A DNA stretch of 64,000 bases from Desulfovibrionales bacterium. Lineage in GTDB: Bacteria; Desulfobacterota; Desulfovibrionia; Desulfovibrionales; Desulfonatronaceae. Below, piece by piece: positions 54,612-64,000 of the stretch. How positions within the stretch are numbered: the first letter of the stretch is position 1; each line of letters opens with the position of its first letter. The translations under genes were made by a program, and so were the position numbers. The DNA is taken from positions 1 through 64,000 of the forward strand of contig REDL01000124.1 in NCBI GenBank assembly GCA_007693505.1. Direction: 5' to 3'. The notes below the pieces were generated by a model that did not search any database, was not told the DNA's origin, and was given only the letters and a program-made list of their open reading frames with translations.

Positions 54612-54902
54612 TTAGACCCCTTCAAAAAAATCAATTTTCTCACCATCGGCAAGGGTCACATAGGCTTTCCGGAAACCGGAGGTGCGAACGAGTCGACGAT
54701 TGGCCTTGCGCTGGGTGAGTGTCTTTTTTCTTGCAATGTTGACCTTGTTGACCTGCACGCCAAAAGCCTCTTCCACAGCCTTTTTGATTTCAATCTTGTT
54801 GGCAGCGGGGTGAACCTGAAAAACGATCTGATTCGCCATGCTCTTGATCAGAGTCGCCTTTTCCGAGACGTGCGGTCTCAAGATAATTTGTGTGTAGTTC
54901 AT
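54612..54902 (-). CDS. rplW: 50S ribosomal protein L23
   Basis: 96 residues. ILRPHVSEKATLIKS and VEEAFGVQVNKVNIARKK identify it. It is the docking site for trigger factor and SRP at the tunnel exit. Confidence 0.97.
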   Translation of the reverse strand: MNYTQIILRPHVSEKATLIKSMANQIVFQVHPAANKIEIKKAVEEAFGVQVNKVNIARKKTLTQRKANRRLVRTSGFRKAYVTLADGEKIDFFEGV

Positions 54903-54904
54903 GA

Positions 54905-55525
54905 CTATTTCAACCTTTTCTGAAGTGACTCGACGGCTGCGGCAGAAACCATCAGTCGCGGATATCGCAACACATCGTAGACGTTGACACCATCTGCCGT
55001 CTGTACGGACACGCCTGGAATGTTGCGAGACGAAAGCGCAAGCTTGTTATCCACTTCCGAAAGAACAATCAAGACCTTGGGCATCTCAAACAATTGCACG
55101 AACTGGGCAAACGTCTTCGTCTTGACTTCCTCAAGCTGAATATCTTCAAGAACCGTCAAGTTCTGATCGGCCAAACGGGCAGACAAAGCCATACGCATGG
55201 CCAGTCTTTGGATTTTCTTATTGACTTTGAAGGAATAGTCTCTGGCTGTGGGGCCATGGGTGACCGCTCCAGAACGCCACAACGGTGATCGATTCGATCC
55301 GGCACGGGCTCGTCCGGTTCCCTTTTGTCGCCAAGGTTTTTTCCCGCCGCCGCGAATCGTCGACCTGGTCTTGACGCCCACGGTTCCTGAACGTTTCGCT
55401 GCCAAATGTGACCGGACAACCAGATGCAGTATTTCGGGTCGCGCCTCCACCTCGAAAACCTCGGGATCAAGCGTCAACTCACCCACAACCTGTCGCTGCT
55501 GATTCATTATATCGACCACAGCCAT
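54905..55525 (-). CDS. rplD: 50S ribosomal protein L4
   Basis: 206 residues from the ATG at 55525, which has GGTGG 5 bases upstream; an ATG three codons earlier (55534) is too close to it. The tunnel loop STIRGGGKKPWRQKGTGRAR is clear. L4 regulates the S10 operon in E. coli; no such site was tested here. Confidence 0.97.
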   Translation of the reverse strand: MAVVDIMNQQRQVVGELTLDPEVFEVEARPEILHLVVRSHLAAKRSGTVGVKTRSTIRGGGKKPWRQKGTGRARAGSNRSPLWRSGAVTHGPTARDYSFKVNKKIQRLAMRMALSARLADQNLTVLEDIQLEEVKTKTFAQFVQLFEMPKVLIVLSEVDNKLALSSRNIPGVSVQTADGVNVYDVLRYPRLMVSAAAVESLQKRLK

Positions 55526-55544
55526 TTCATCCACCTTTTCTGCT

Positions 55545-56180
55545 TTACGCTTGTTGCTTTCTTACGATGACAAGACCGTTCTTAGGCCCGGGAATCTGCC
55601 CTTTGACCAGCAGCACATTATCACCGGCACGCACGGCGACGATCTCGATATTCTTGTAGGATGTCTGCCGAGCCCCAAGATGACCGGCCATCTTTTTTCC
55701 CTTAATAACTCTGCCTGGTTTGGTATTGCAGCCAATAGCGCCGGCATTGCGATGAATTTTCTCAGCTCCATGGGATGCCGCACCACCACGAAATCCCCAG
55801 CGTTTCACGACACCAGCAAACCCTTTCCCCTTGGACTTCCCGGTAATACTGACTTTCTCACCAGGTGAGAACATCTCCAAATCAAGGGATTGTCCCACTT
55901 CGTACCCATCGACCGTATCAAGGCGAAACTCCCTGAGGTGGCGAAAATAGCCGCATCCGGCCTTGTCCAGGTGACCTTTTGCCGGCTTGGTCAACTTAGT
56001 TGCCCGCGTATCTTCGAAACCGACCTGCAACGCGGAATACCCGTCCCTGGAACGCTCCTTGACCTGAACGATAGGACACGGACCAGCCTGAATCACCGTT
56101 ACAGGAATCACCATTCCGTCACTACCGAAGATTCGACTCATTCCCAGCTTTCGGCCGAGTATTCCCAATGTATTCGACAT
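55545..56180 (-). CDS. rplC: 50S ribosomal protein L3
   Basis: 211 residues. LGRKLGMSRIFGSDGMVIPV at the start and the signature GFAGVVKRWGFRGGAASHGA in the centre identify it. It starts 50S assembly at the 3' end of 23S rRNA. Confidence 0.98.
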   Translation of the reverse strand: MSNTLGILGRKLGMSRIFGSDGMVIPVTVIQAGPCPIVQVKERSRDGYSALQVGFEDTRATKLTKPAKGHLDKAGCGYFRHLREFRLDTVDGYEVGQSLDLEMFSPGEKVSITGKSKGKGFAGVVKRWGFRGGAASHGAEKIHRNAGAIGCNTKPGRVIKGKKMAGHLGARQTSYKNIEIVAVRAGDNVLLVKGQIPGPKNGLVIVRKQQA

Positions 56181-56192
56181 GACATGCCCTCG

Positions 56193-56501
56193 TTAAAGCT
56201 TGATTTCCACATCGACGCCCGCGGGAAGATTCAATTTTCCCAACGCGTCAACGGTTTGCTGCGTCGGCTCCAGGATATCCAAAAGCCGTTTATGTACGCG
56301 CACTTCAAATTGCTCACGTGACTTCTTGTCCACATGTACGGACCTGTTCACGGTGTATTTACGGATATTTGTCGGAATTGGAATCGGTCCGGCCAAGCCG
56401 GCGCCCGTATTTCGAGCCGTGTCCACAATCTCGGCCACGGCTTTATCCAATATTCTGTAGTCAAAGGCTTTCAGTTTAATCCTGATTCGATCGCTGTTCA
56501 T
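56193..56501 (-). CDS. rpsJ: 30S ribosomal protein S10
   Basis: 102 residues from the ATG at 56501 (AAGG 9 bases upstream); 56507 is an alternative two codons earlier. [18 protein letters not shown] and [18 protein letters not shown] are typical. It is 11 bases after tuf. Confidence 0.97.
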   Translation of the reverse strand: MNSDRIRIKLKAFDYRILDKAVAEIVDTARNTGAGLAGPIPIPTNIRKYTVNRSVHVDKKSREQFEVRVHKRLLDILEPTQQTVDALGKLNLPAGVDVEIKL

Positions 56502-56512
56502 GGTCATACGCC

Positions 56513-57706
<1,194 letters not shown>

Positions 57707-57715
57707 GTAATCCCC

Positions 57716-59794
57716 CTACTTCCGCTTGGAAATGATTTCTTCAGCGAGTTGTGCAGGAACTCGCTCGTAATGGTCAAACTGCATGCTGTAACTGGCCCGC
57801 CCTTGGGTCATGGAGCGCAGCTGTGTCGCATAGCCAAACATGGAACTCAAAGGAACATGGGCGCGAATGATCTGGGTGCCGTGGCGGGATTCCAGATTAA
57901 TGATTTTCCCTCTGCGACCATTAACATCGCCCATGACATCCCCGAGATAATCCTCAGGAGTAAGCACTTCGACGGACATCACCGGCTCAAGCAATACAGG
58001 CTTGCCTTTGCGACAAGCCTCCTTGAAGCACATGGATCCGGCAATGAAGAATGCCTGCTCCGAGGAGTCCACCTCGTGGAAGGATCCAAAAACCAGTTTC
58101 ACTGCCACGTCCACCACCGGGAATCCGGCGAGGACACCGGCATTCATGGCGTCCTTGATGCCTTTTTCCACAGCAGGAATGTATTCTTTGGGAATCACGC
58201 CGCCAACAATGGAGTTGGTGAAGGCGAAGCCGGCACCTGGTTCCTGCGGCTCAAGTTCAATAACGGTGTGAGCGTACTGTCCACGGCCACCGCTTTGTTT
58301 GACGTACCGCGTCTCCTGCTTAATGGGTGCGGTTACCGTCTCCCGGTAGGCAACCTGAGGCTGGCCAACATTCGCATTCACGCCAAACTCGCGGGTCAGA
58401 CGGTCGACAATAATTTCCAGATGCAGTTCGCCCATCCCTGCAATCAAGGTTTGATTGGTTTCCTCGTTGGTCTTGACACGAAAGGAGGGATCTTCCTTCG
58501 CCAGTTTGGCCAAAGACTGGCTCAAGGCATCGCGGTCTGCCTTGGTCTTGGGCTCAATAGCCACCTCGATGACCGGCTCTGGAAAATCCATGGACTCGAG
58601 AATAATCAACCGTTCCGGTGCGCAAAGGGTATCCCCGGTAGAGGCGTGCTTCAGACCAACGGCAGCGACGATGTCTCCGGCAAAGGCTTCCTTGATTTCT
58701 TCTCGCTTATTGGCATGCATTTTCAGCAGGCGACCGATGCGCTCTTTTTTGCCGCTGGTAACGTTGACCACGGTCATGCCGCTTTCGATCTTTCCGGAAT
58801 AGACGCGGAGAAAGGCCAAGTGGCCAACATATGGGTCATTGGCCAACTTGAACGTCAATGCGCTCAGCGGCAAGTCGTCATCACAAGGGCTGGTCACCTC
58901 TTCACCGGTGTCAGGGATGATCCCTTTCATTGCAGCCACGTCCACAGGACTCGGAAAAAACGTCACAACGGAATCCAGCAAGGGCTGAACTCCCTTGTTC
59001 TTGAACGCAGAACCGCAGAGCACCGGACAAATTTTCATTGAAATAGTGGCTGCACGAACGGCGTTCATCACGGACTCGGGCTCCAATTCCTCGCCGCCCA
59101 GATACTTCTCAAGGAGCTCCTCGTCTTCCTCAGCCACAGCCTCAAGCATGACTTGGCGCCAAGAGTCGTACTCTTCCTGGTATTCTTCGGGAATATCCAC
59201 ATATGCGTACTCTTTGACGACCACCGATCCATCATCGAAAAACAGTGCCTTGCCCTGAATTAGATCAATGATGCCGGCAAAATTTTCCTCGGAACCAATG
59301 GGGATTTGCAATGGAACAGGTTTGGCCTTGAGTCGTTCCTTGATCATCTCCACCACACGAAAAAAATCCGCGCCGGTCCGGTCCATTTTATTCACAAAGG
59401 CCAGTCTGGGCACCTTGTATCGGTCAGCCTGCCGCCAAACAGTTTCCGACTGGGGCTCCACTCCACCAACAGCGCAAAACACGGCTATGGCTCCGTCCAA
59501 GACCCGAAGAGAGCGTTCCACTTCCACGGTAAAGTCGACGTGGCCCGGCGTATCGATGATGTTGATGCGATGATCTTTCCAGAAACAGGTTGTCGCTGCG
59601 GAGGTAATCGTGATCCCCCGCTCCTGCTCTTGAACCATCCAGTCCATGACCGCCTGTCCGTCATGAACTTCGCCGATCTTGTGAGATACCCCGGTATAGA
59701 AGAGGATTCGTTCGGTGGTTGTCGTCTTTCCGGCGTCAATATGGGCCATGATGCCGATATTGCGCTGCCGTTGAATTGGTACGGTTCTTGGCAC
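57716..59794 (-). CDS. fusA: Elongation factor G
   Basis: 692 residues. G1 is [15 protein letters not shown], switch I has [17 protein letters not shown]3 is DTPGHVDFT and G4 is NKMDRTGAD. Five domains are complete, ending near [12 protein letters not shown]. It translocates tRNA and mRNA. It is nine bases upstream of tuf and follows rpsG. Confidence 0.98.
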   Translation of the reverse strand: MPRTVPIQRQRNIGIMAHIDAGKTTTTERILFYTGVSHKIGEVHDGQAVMDWMVQEQERGITITSAATTCFWKDHRINIIDTPGHVDFTVEVERSLRVLDGAIAVFCAVGGVEPQSETVWRQADRYKVPRLAFVNKMDRTGADFFRVVEMIKERLKAKPVPLQIPIGSEENFAGIIDLIQGKALFFDDGSVVVKEYAYVDIPEEYQEEYDSWRQVMLEAVAEEDEELLEKYLGGEELEPESVMNAVRAATISMKICPVLCGSAFKNKGVQPLLDSVVTFFPSPVDVAAMKGIIPDTGEEVTSPCDDDLPLSALTFKLANDPYVGHLAFLRVYSGKIESGMTVVNVTSGKKERIGRLLKMHANKREEIKEAFAGDIVAAVGLKHASTGDTLCAPERLIILESMDFPEPVIEVAIEPKTKADRDALSQSLAKLAKEDPSFRVKTNEETNQTLIAGMGELHLEIIVDRLTREFGVNANVGQPQVAYRETVTAPIKQETRYVKQSGGRGQYAHTVIELEPQEPGAGFAFTNSIVGGVIPKEYIPAVEKGIKDAMNAGVLAGFPVVDVAVKLVFGSFHEVDSSEQAFFIAGSMCFKEACRKGKPVLLEPVMSVEVLTPEDYLGDVMGDVNGRRGKIINLESRHGTQIIRAHVPLSSMFGYATQLRSMTQGRASYSMQFDHYERVPAQLAEEIISKRK

Positions 59795-59808
59795 GTGTAA
59801 ATCCTTTT

Positions 59809-60279
59809 TTACCAGCGGAAGTGCGCAAAGGCCTTGTTTGCGTCGGCCATCTTGTGCGTGTCTTCACGCTTCTTCACGGCCCCGCCGCGATTGTTGTAGG
59901 CATCCAAGAGCTCAGCGCCAAGGCGTTGCACCATGCCTTTTTCACCCCGATTCCGGGAGTAGTTGATCAGCCATCTGATGGCCAGGGAAGTTTGCCGAGC
60001 GGAGGCCACCTCCACGGGGACCTGATAGGTCGCCCCACCAACCCGCCGAGATTTGACTTCGACCTGTGGGCGGACATTGTCCACGGCCTGTTCGAACGAC
60101 TTCAGCGCCGGCTCCTGGGTTTTTTCCGCAAGAAAATCCAAAGCCTGGAAGAAGATTCCCTCTGCCGTGCTTTTTTTTCCGCCGTACATCAGCCGGTTGA
60201 TGAATCTGGTGACCAACTGACTGCCATAGACAGGGTCGGGCAGGATGATTCGCTTCGGAATGGGTCCTTTTCTGGGCAT
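59809..60279 (-). CDS. rpsG: 30S ribosomal protein S7
   Basis: 156 residues. [19 protein letters not shown] and [20 protein letters not shown] (N-terminal and central motifs) are clear. It organises the 30S head and can repress the str operon. Confidence 0.98.
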   Translation of the reverse strand: MPRKGPIPKRIILPDPVYGSQLVTRFINRLMYGGKKSTAEGIFFQALDFLAEKTQEPALKSFEQAVDNVRPQVEVKSRRVGGATYQVPVEVASARQTSLAIRWLINYSRNRGEKGMVQRLGAELLDAYNNRGGAVKKREDTHKMADANKAFAHFRW

Positions 60280-60294
60280 GTTTCTCTGGTCCTT

Positions 60295-60669
60295 TTACGA
60301 TTTTGGTCGCTTCGCGCCATACTTGGAGCGCCCTTGCCGACGATCCTGTACCCCTGAGGTATCCAGGCTCCCCCGAACGATGTGGTAGCGCACCCCAGGA
60401 AGATCCTTGACACGGCCCCCGCGGATCATGACCACGGAGTGCTCCTGCAGGTTGTGTCCTTCTCCAGGAATATAGGAAGTCACCTCGATCCCGTTGGTCA
60501 AGCGCACTCTGGCCACTTTCCGCAAGGCCGAGTTTGGTTTCTTCGGCGTCGTTGTATAGACCCGAACGCAGACTCCGCGCCGCTGCGGACAGCTTTGCAA
60601 AGCCGGGGTCTTTTTTCGCTTTTCGATTTTCTTTCGCTCGTTGCGAATCAACTGACTGATCGTAGGCAT
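60295..60669 (-). CDS. rpsL: 30S ribosomal protein S12
   Basis: 124 residues. [17 protein letters not shown] at the start; [18 protein letters not shown] (the Lys of the streptomycin-resistance site is wild type) and [20 protein letters not shown]. It is in the decoding centre. First gene of the long ribosomal run. Confidence 0.98.
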   Translation of the reverse strand: MPTISQLIRNERKKIEKRKKTPALQSCPQRRGVCVRVYTTTPKKPNSALRKVARVRLTNGIEVTSYIPGEGHNLQEHSVVMIRGGRVKDLPGVRYHIVRGSLDTSGVQDRRQGRSKYGAKRPKS

Positions 60670-60704
60670 ACATTCGTCTCCAGATTGAACGTCAAAAGAG
60701 GGGA

Positions 60705-60733
60705 TGTTTATTATTTCAGAACGTGCTTGTCAA
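60705..60733 (-). promoter_or_regulatory. Candidate promoter of the rpsL run
   Basis: On the minus strand a perfect TTGACA (60733-60728) is followed after 17 bases by TAAACA (60710-60705). The distance to the rpsL ATG is about 35 bases. The terminator of rpoC lies upstream, so a promoter is needed here. Confidence 0.5.
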
Positions 60734-60883
60734 CCCTTGCCCAAAATTCCATCAAGGAAAACCAGTCTTGATCAAAATCCGAGTGGCGATCGAAACTGAA
60801 ACCAGAACATGAATGACCAATGATTGTGCATCACAATCAACATATTCCCTGATCATGCAATGCGTCTTCGCCAAGGTTTTCCC

Positions 60884-60920
60884 GAAAAAAAGTGGGAACC
60901 AACTTCAAGGTTCCCACTTT
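60884..60920 (-). terminator. Terminator of rpoC
   Basis: A 12-bp perfect stem (AAAGTGGGAACC with GGTTCCCACTTT) around an 8-base loop is followed on the minus strand by a T run (60890-60884). It lies 62 bases after the rpoC stop. The other 275 bases of the interval 60670-60981 contain only the rpsL promoter and no gene. Confidence 0.93.
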
Positions 60921-60981
60921 CCATAATATACGCTCACACAGCACCTAGCTCAGGCTGAGCATCGGCCTCCATGCATGTTGA

Positions 60982-63900
60982 TCAGTACTCACCCACAAGC
61001 AGATGATCCTCTTCCAGATCCTCCAGGAAGGAGTCCTCTCGCTCGGTTTGCTCCGGAACAACGATTTCGCTGTCCGTATACCGACGATATCCGGTTCCAG
61101 CTGGTACAAGGCGCCCAACGATCACATTCTCCTTGAGCCCCAGGAGATAATCCTCCTTGCCGCGCAGGGAAGATTCGGTCAAAACCTTGGTCGTCTCCTG
61201 GAAGGAGGCCGCGGAAATGAACGAGTCCGTGTTCAAGGAAGCCTGCGTAATGCCCAGTACCAACGGCTCGGCCATGGCCGGTTGCTGACCGTTTTCCAGG
61301 CAACGCTGATTTTCGCGCATGAAGCGTTGCTTGTCTACCTGTTCTCCCAGCAGAAACGGCGTTTCTCCCGGGTCGATGACCTGCACCTTTTTCAACATCT
61401 GGCGAACGATGACCTCGATATGCTTGTCGTTGATCTGCACGCCCTGGTGCCGGTATACGTCCTGAACCTCTTCCACCAGATACTTGGCCAGTTGCTTCTC
61501 GCCCTTGATTTTCAGAATGTCGTGCAACTCCGGATACCCCTCGGTCAGCAGTTCACCGGCTTCCACCAGGTCACCTTCCTGTACCGTAATGTGTTTGCCT
61601 TTGGGAACGAGATATTCCTTGGACTCTCCCGTATCCGGGGTGACGATCAGCTTGCGTTTCCCCTTGGCATCCGGCCCAAATGATATGATTCCGTCGATCT
61701 CCGAGACGACACCCAGCTCTTTGGGCTTGCGAACCTCAAAAAGTTCGGCCACGCGCGGCAGGCCGCCAACGATGTCCCGGGTCTTGGAGGTTTCCCGAGG
61801 CTTCCGGGCAATAATATCTCCGGGACGAACCTGTTCGCCGTCCTGGACCATAAGTACCGCGCCTACCGGCAATTGAAACATTGCCGGTGAGTTGGTGCCC
61901 GGTCGGATGACCTGGTTGCCCTGTTCGTCATGAATGGCAATGGCCGGGCGATAGTTGGTGGTGCGGTACTCGATGATGGTTTTTGTGGTCCGCAGCGTGG
62001 TCTCATCCATCTTGTCCTGGAAGGTTCGCCCTTCGATAATGTCCGTGAAGCGCACCGAGCCCTCCACGTCCACGACAAATGGTTCATTAAAGGGATCCCA
62101 CTCCACCAGGAGCTTCCCTTTCTCCACTTCTTGCTGATCCTGAACATACAGTTTCGCACCCAAAGGCAGGGTGTACTTCTCCCGTTCCCGGCCCTGATCA
62201 TCCACGATACTCAGCTGACCGCTTTTATTGATGATCAAGGATTGCCCTTCGGAATTCTCCACGGTTTTGACCCGGGAGAGAATGACCCGGCCGACAAAAT
62301 GCGCGGTGATGGAGGACTGTTCGATCTCCTTGGAAGCTGTACCGCCGATGTGGAAGGTACGCATGGTCAGCTGTGTGCCTGGTTCTCCGATGGATTGGGC
62401 AGCGATAATGCCCACGGCTTCCCCCACATTGACCAACCGCCCCGTGGCCAGGTCCTGGCCATAACAGGACGCGCAGACTCCCTGAGGACTCTTGCAGGTG
62501 ACCACCGAGCGCACGGTCATGGTGTTCAATCCAGAAGCCTCGATCATTTGCGCGTACTTTTCGCTAATCAAGGTGTTTCCAGGGATCATTACGTCATCCG
62601 TAACCGGATCAAAAACATCAAACATCGTCAGGCGGCCCAAAACCCGCTGACTGAGCCGCTCCTTGACTTCCCCGGCCTTGATCATGTGCCCGATATCCAA
62701 GCCGTCCACGGTACCGCAATCTTTTTCGTAGATCTGCACATCCTGGACCACGTCCACCAGGCGCCGGGTCAGGTAGCCCGAGTTCGCGGTCTTCAGTGCC
62801 GTATCCGCCAGACCTTTTCGGGCTCCGTGGGTGGAGATGAAGTACTGGAGCACGGTCAGCCCTTCACGGAATGAAGCCGTGATGGGCGTTTCGATGATCT
62901 CTCCGGACGGCTTGGCCATCAGACCGCGCATCCCGGCCAGCTGGCGCATCTGGTCCGGGTTACCACGGGCCCCGGAGGTGGACATCATGAAGATCGGATT
63001 GAAACTGATGTTTTCCTCCTGCCTGCCGGACTTTTCATCAGTCAGCAGTTCGTGGGACATCTTGTACATCATTTCCTTGGCCACATCATTAGTGGCTTTG
63101 GTCCATACGTCGACAACCTTGTTGTACTTCTCTGTGCGGGTGATAATCCCGTCCCGATACTGGGATTCGATGTGGGTTACCTCTTCAAAGGACTTGGTGA
63201 GAATGACTTCCTTCTGTTCGGGAATTTTCAGATCTTTCAGCCCGACGGACAAGCCCGCCCGGGTGGAGAACTCATAACCGATATCCTTGAGGCGGTCACA
63301 GAGGATGACCGTCGCCTTGATGCCGGCCCGGCGATAAGCTTCGCCCACAAGACGGGCGATGCTTTTCTTGTTCAACAACTGGTTCACCATTTCAAATGGG
63401 ACGCCCGGAGGAAGCAATTCCGAGACCAGAATGCGCCCCGGCGTGGTGTCCACAAGCTTCCCATCCATCCGAACCTTGATTCGGGCATGCAGATCAATGG
63501 CACCGGCATCGTAGGCTGCACTGACCTCCCACTTGTCGGCAAAAACCTTGCCTTCGCCCCGACTGAAAGAGCGGTCCACCGTGAGGTAAAACAAACCAAG
63601 GACGATATCCTGGCTGGGAACAATGATCGGCACTCCGTTGGCCGGAGACAAAATGTTGTTCGTGGACATCATCAAGACGCGGCATTCAATCTGGGCCTCA
63701 ATGGACAAGGGGATGTGCACGGCCATCTGGTCACCGTCAAAGTCCGCGTTAAAAGCCGTGCAGACCAAGGGATGCAGTTGGATTGCCTTGCCTTCCACAA
63801 GCAGAGGTTCAAAGGCCTGAATCCCCAGGCGGTGGAGAGTGGGTGCGCGGTTGAGCATGATCGGGTATTCCCGGACTACATCTTCCAGGATATCCCAGAC

Positions 63901-64000
63901 CACCACTTCCTCGCGCTCGACCATCTTCTTCGCGCCTTTGATGGACGTCGTCAGTCCGCGCTTTTCCAGCTGGGAATAGATGAAGGGCTTGAAGAGTTCC
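60982..64000 (-). CDS. rpoC: RNA polymerase beta' subunit, C-terminal part
   Basis: About 1,006 codons up to the window edge; the gene begins outside. The catalytic [16 protein letters not shown] motif that holds the active-site magnesium is present near 63.7 kb, and [20 protein letters not shown] (bridge helix/trigger loop) at about 62.4 kb. CxxC-type zinc ligands of the second zinc site are seen as [13 protein letters not shown]. The C-terminus is acidic. The frame continues upstream through [16 protein letters not shown], so the start seen at 63924 is not the true one. Confidence 0.98.
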   Translation of the reverse strand, partial: ELFKPFIYSQLEKRGLTTSIKGAKKMVEREEVVVWDILEDVVREYPIMLNRAPTLHRLGIQAFEPLLVEGKAIQLHPLVCTAFNADFDGDQMAVHIPLSIEAQIECRVLMMSTNNILSPANGVPIIVPSQDIVLGLFYLTVDRSFSRGEGKVFADKWEVSAAYDAGAIDLHARIKVRMDGKLVDTTPGRILVSELLPPGVPFEMVNQLLNKKSIARLVGEAYRRAGIKATVILCDRLKDIGYEFSTRAGLSVGLKDLKIPEQKEVILTKSFEEVTHIESQYRDGIITRTEKYNKVVDVWTKATNDVAKEMMYKMSHELLTDEKSGRQEENISFNPIFMMSTSGARGNPDQMRQLAGMRGLMAKPSGEIIETPITASFREGLTVLQYFISTHGARKGLADTALKTANSGYLTRRLVDVVQDVQIYEKDCGTVDGLDIGHMIKAGEVKERLSQRVLGRLTMFDVFDPVTDDVMIPGNTLISEKYAQMIEASGLNTMTVRSVVTCKSPQGVCASCYGQDLATGRLVNVGEAVGIIAAQSIGEPGTQLTMRTFHIGGTASKEIEQSSITAHFVGRVILSRVKTVENSEGQSLIINKSGQLSIVDDQGREREKYTLPLGAKLYVQDQQEVEKGKLLVEWDPFNEPFVVDVEGSVRFTDIIEGRTFQDKMDETTLRTTKTIIEYRTTNYRPAIAIHDEQGNQVIRPGTNSPAMFQLPVGAVLMVQDGEQVRPGDIIARKPRETSKTRDIVGGLPRVAELFEVRKPKELGVVSEIDGIISFGPDAKGKRKLIVTPDTGESKEYLVPKGKHITVQEGDLVEAGELLTEGYPELHDILKIKGEKQLAKYLVEEVQDVYRHQGVQINDKHIEVIVRQMLKKVQVIDPGETPFLLGEQVDKQRFMRENQRCLENGQQPAMAEPLVLGITQASLNTDSFISAASFQETTKVLTESSLRGKEDYLLGLKENVIVGRLVPAGTGYRRYTDSEIVVPEQTEREDSFLEDLEEDHLLVGEY

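Overview
The window looks like chromosomal DNA of a sulfate-reducing bacterium of the Desulfovibrionales type (phylum Desulfobacterota). This is inferred from gene content and order, not from a database match. The pointers are a lactate/glycolate dehydrogenase pair (FAD subunit plus Fe-S subunit), a TrmD fused to a second SPOUT methyltransferase domain, a partial PTS (EIID, HPr, EI) inside a translation gene cluster, a selenocysteine-containing SelD beside a LysR regulator, and a rubredoxin-like small protein.

Layout. 1-2.6 kb: tail of a TRAP transporter binding protein, a VOC-fold protein, a Crp/Fnr regulator and a small Cys-rich rubredoxin-like protein. 2.6-18 kb, all on the minus strand and read from high to low coordinates: ffh, rpsP, khpA, rimM, trmD (fused), rplS, rnhB, yraN, rsmI, EIID, ptsH, ptsI, smpB, the glcD/glcF-like dehydrogenase pair and secA. 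18.4-32.6 kb, plus strand and visibly GC-richer: a NitT/TauT-type ABC importer, two different fold-type-II PLP enzymes, a selenium-dependent-type molybdenum hydroxylase and an SsnA-like amidohydrolase. I read this as one catabolic cluster, probably for a purine or related N-heterocycle. It is cut by two accessory islands: 22.4-25.9 kb (an unknown gene, a KilA-N gene between two copies of a Cdd1 start, and a Fic gene broken by an amber codon) and 27.5-28.65 kb (a DUF6883/DUF4926 pair and an orphan HicB).

32.8-42.2 kb: YitT, an ABC-2 permease without its ATPase, glmS, znuABC facing a Fur-family gene, then selD and its LysR neighbour. SelD has an in-frame UGA at residue 17 followed by a perfect 8-bp hairpin, so it is a selenoprotein. 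SelD makes selenophosphate, which is needed for selenocysteine and is thought to be needed for the labile selenium of the hydroxylase at 28.7 kb.

42.2-60.7 kb: one long minus-strand run of str, S10, spc and alpha genes from rpsL to rplQ. It ends in a strong terminator. rpmD (L30) is missing between rpsE and rplO, infA is missing near map/rpmJ, and a 320-bp AT-rich gap separates map from rpmJ. 61-64 kb: the C-terminal part of rpoC, with its own terminator before the rpsL promoter.

No rRNA, tRNA, CRISPR array or insertion sequence was recognised. Composition statements are by eye, not calculated.
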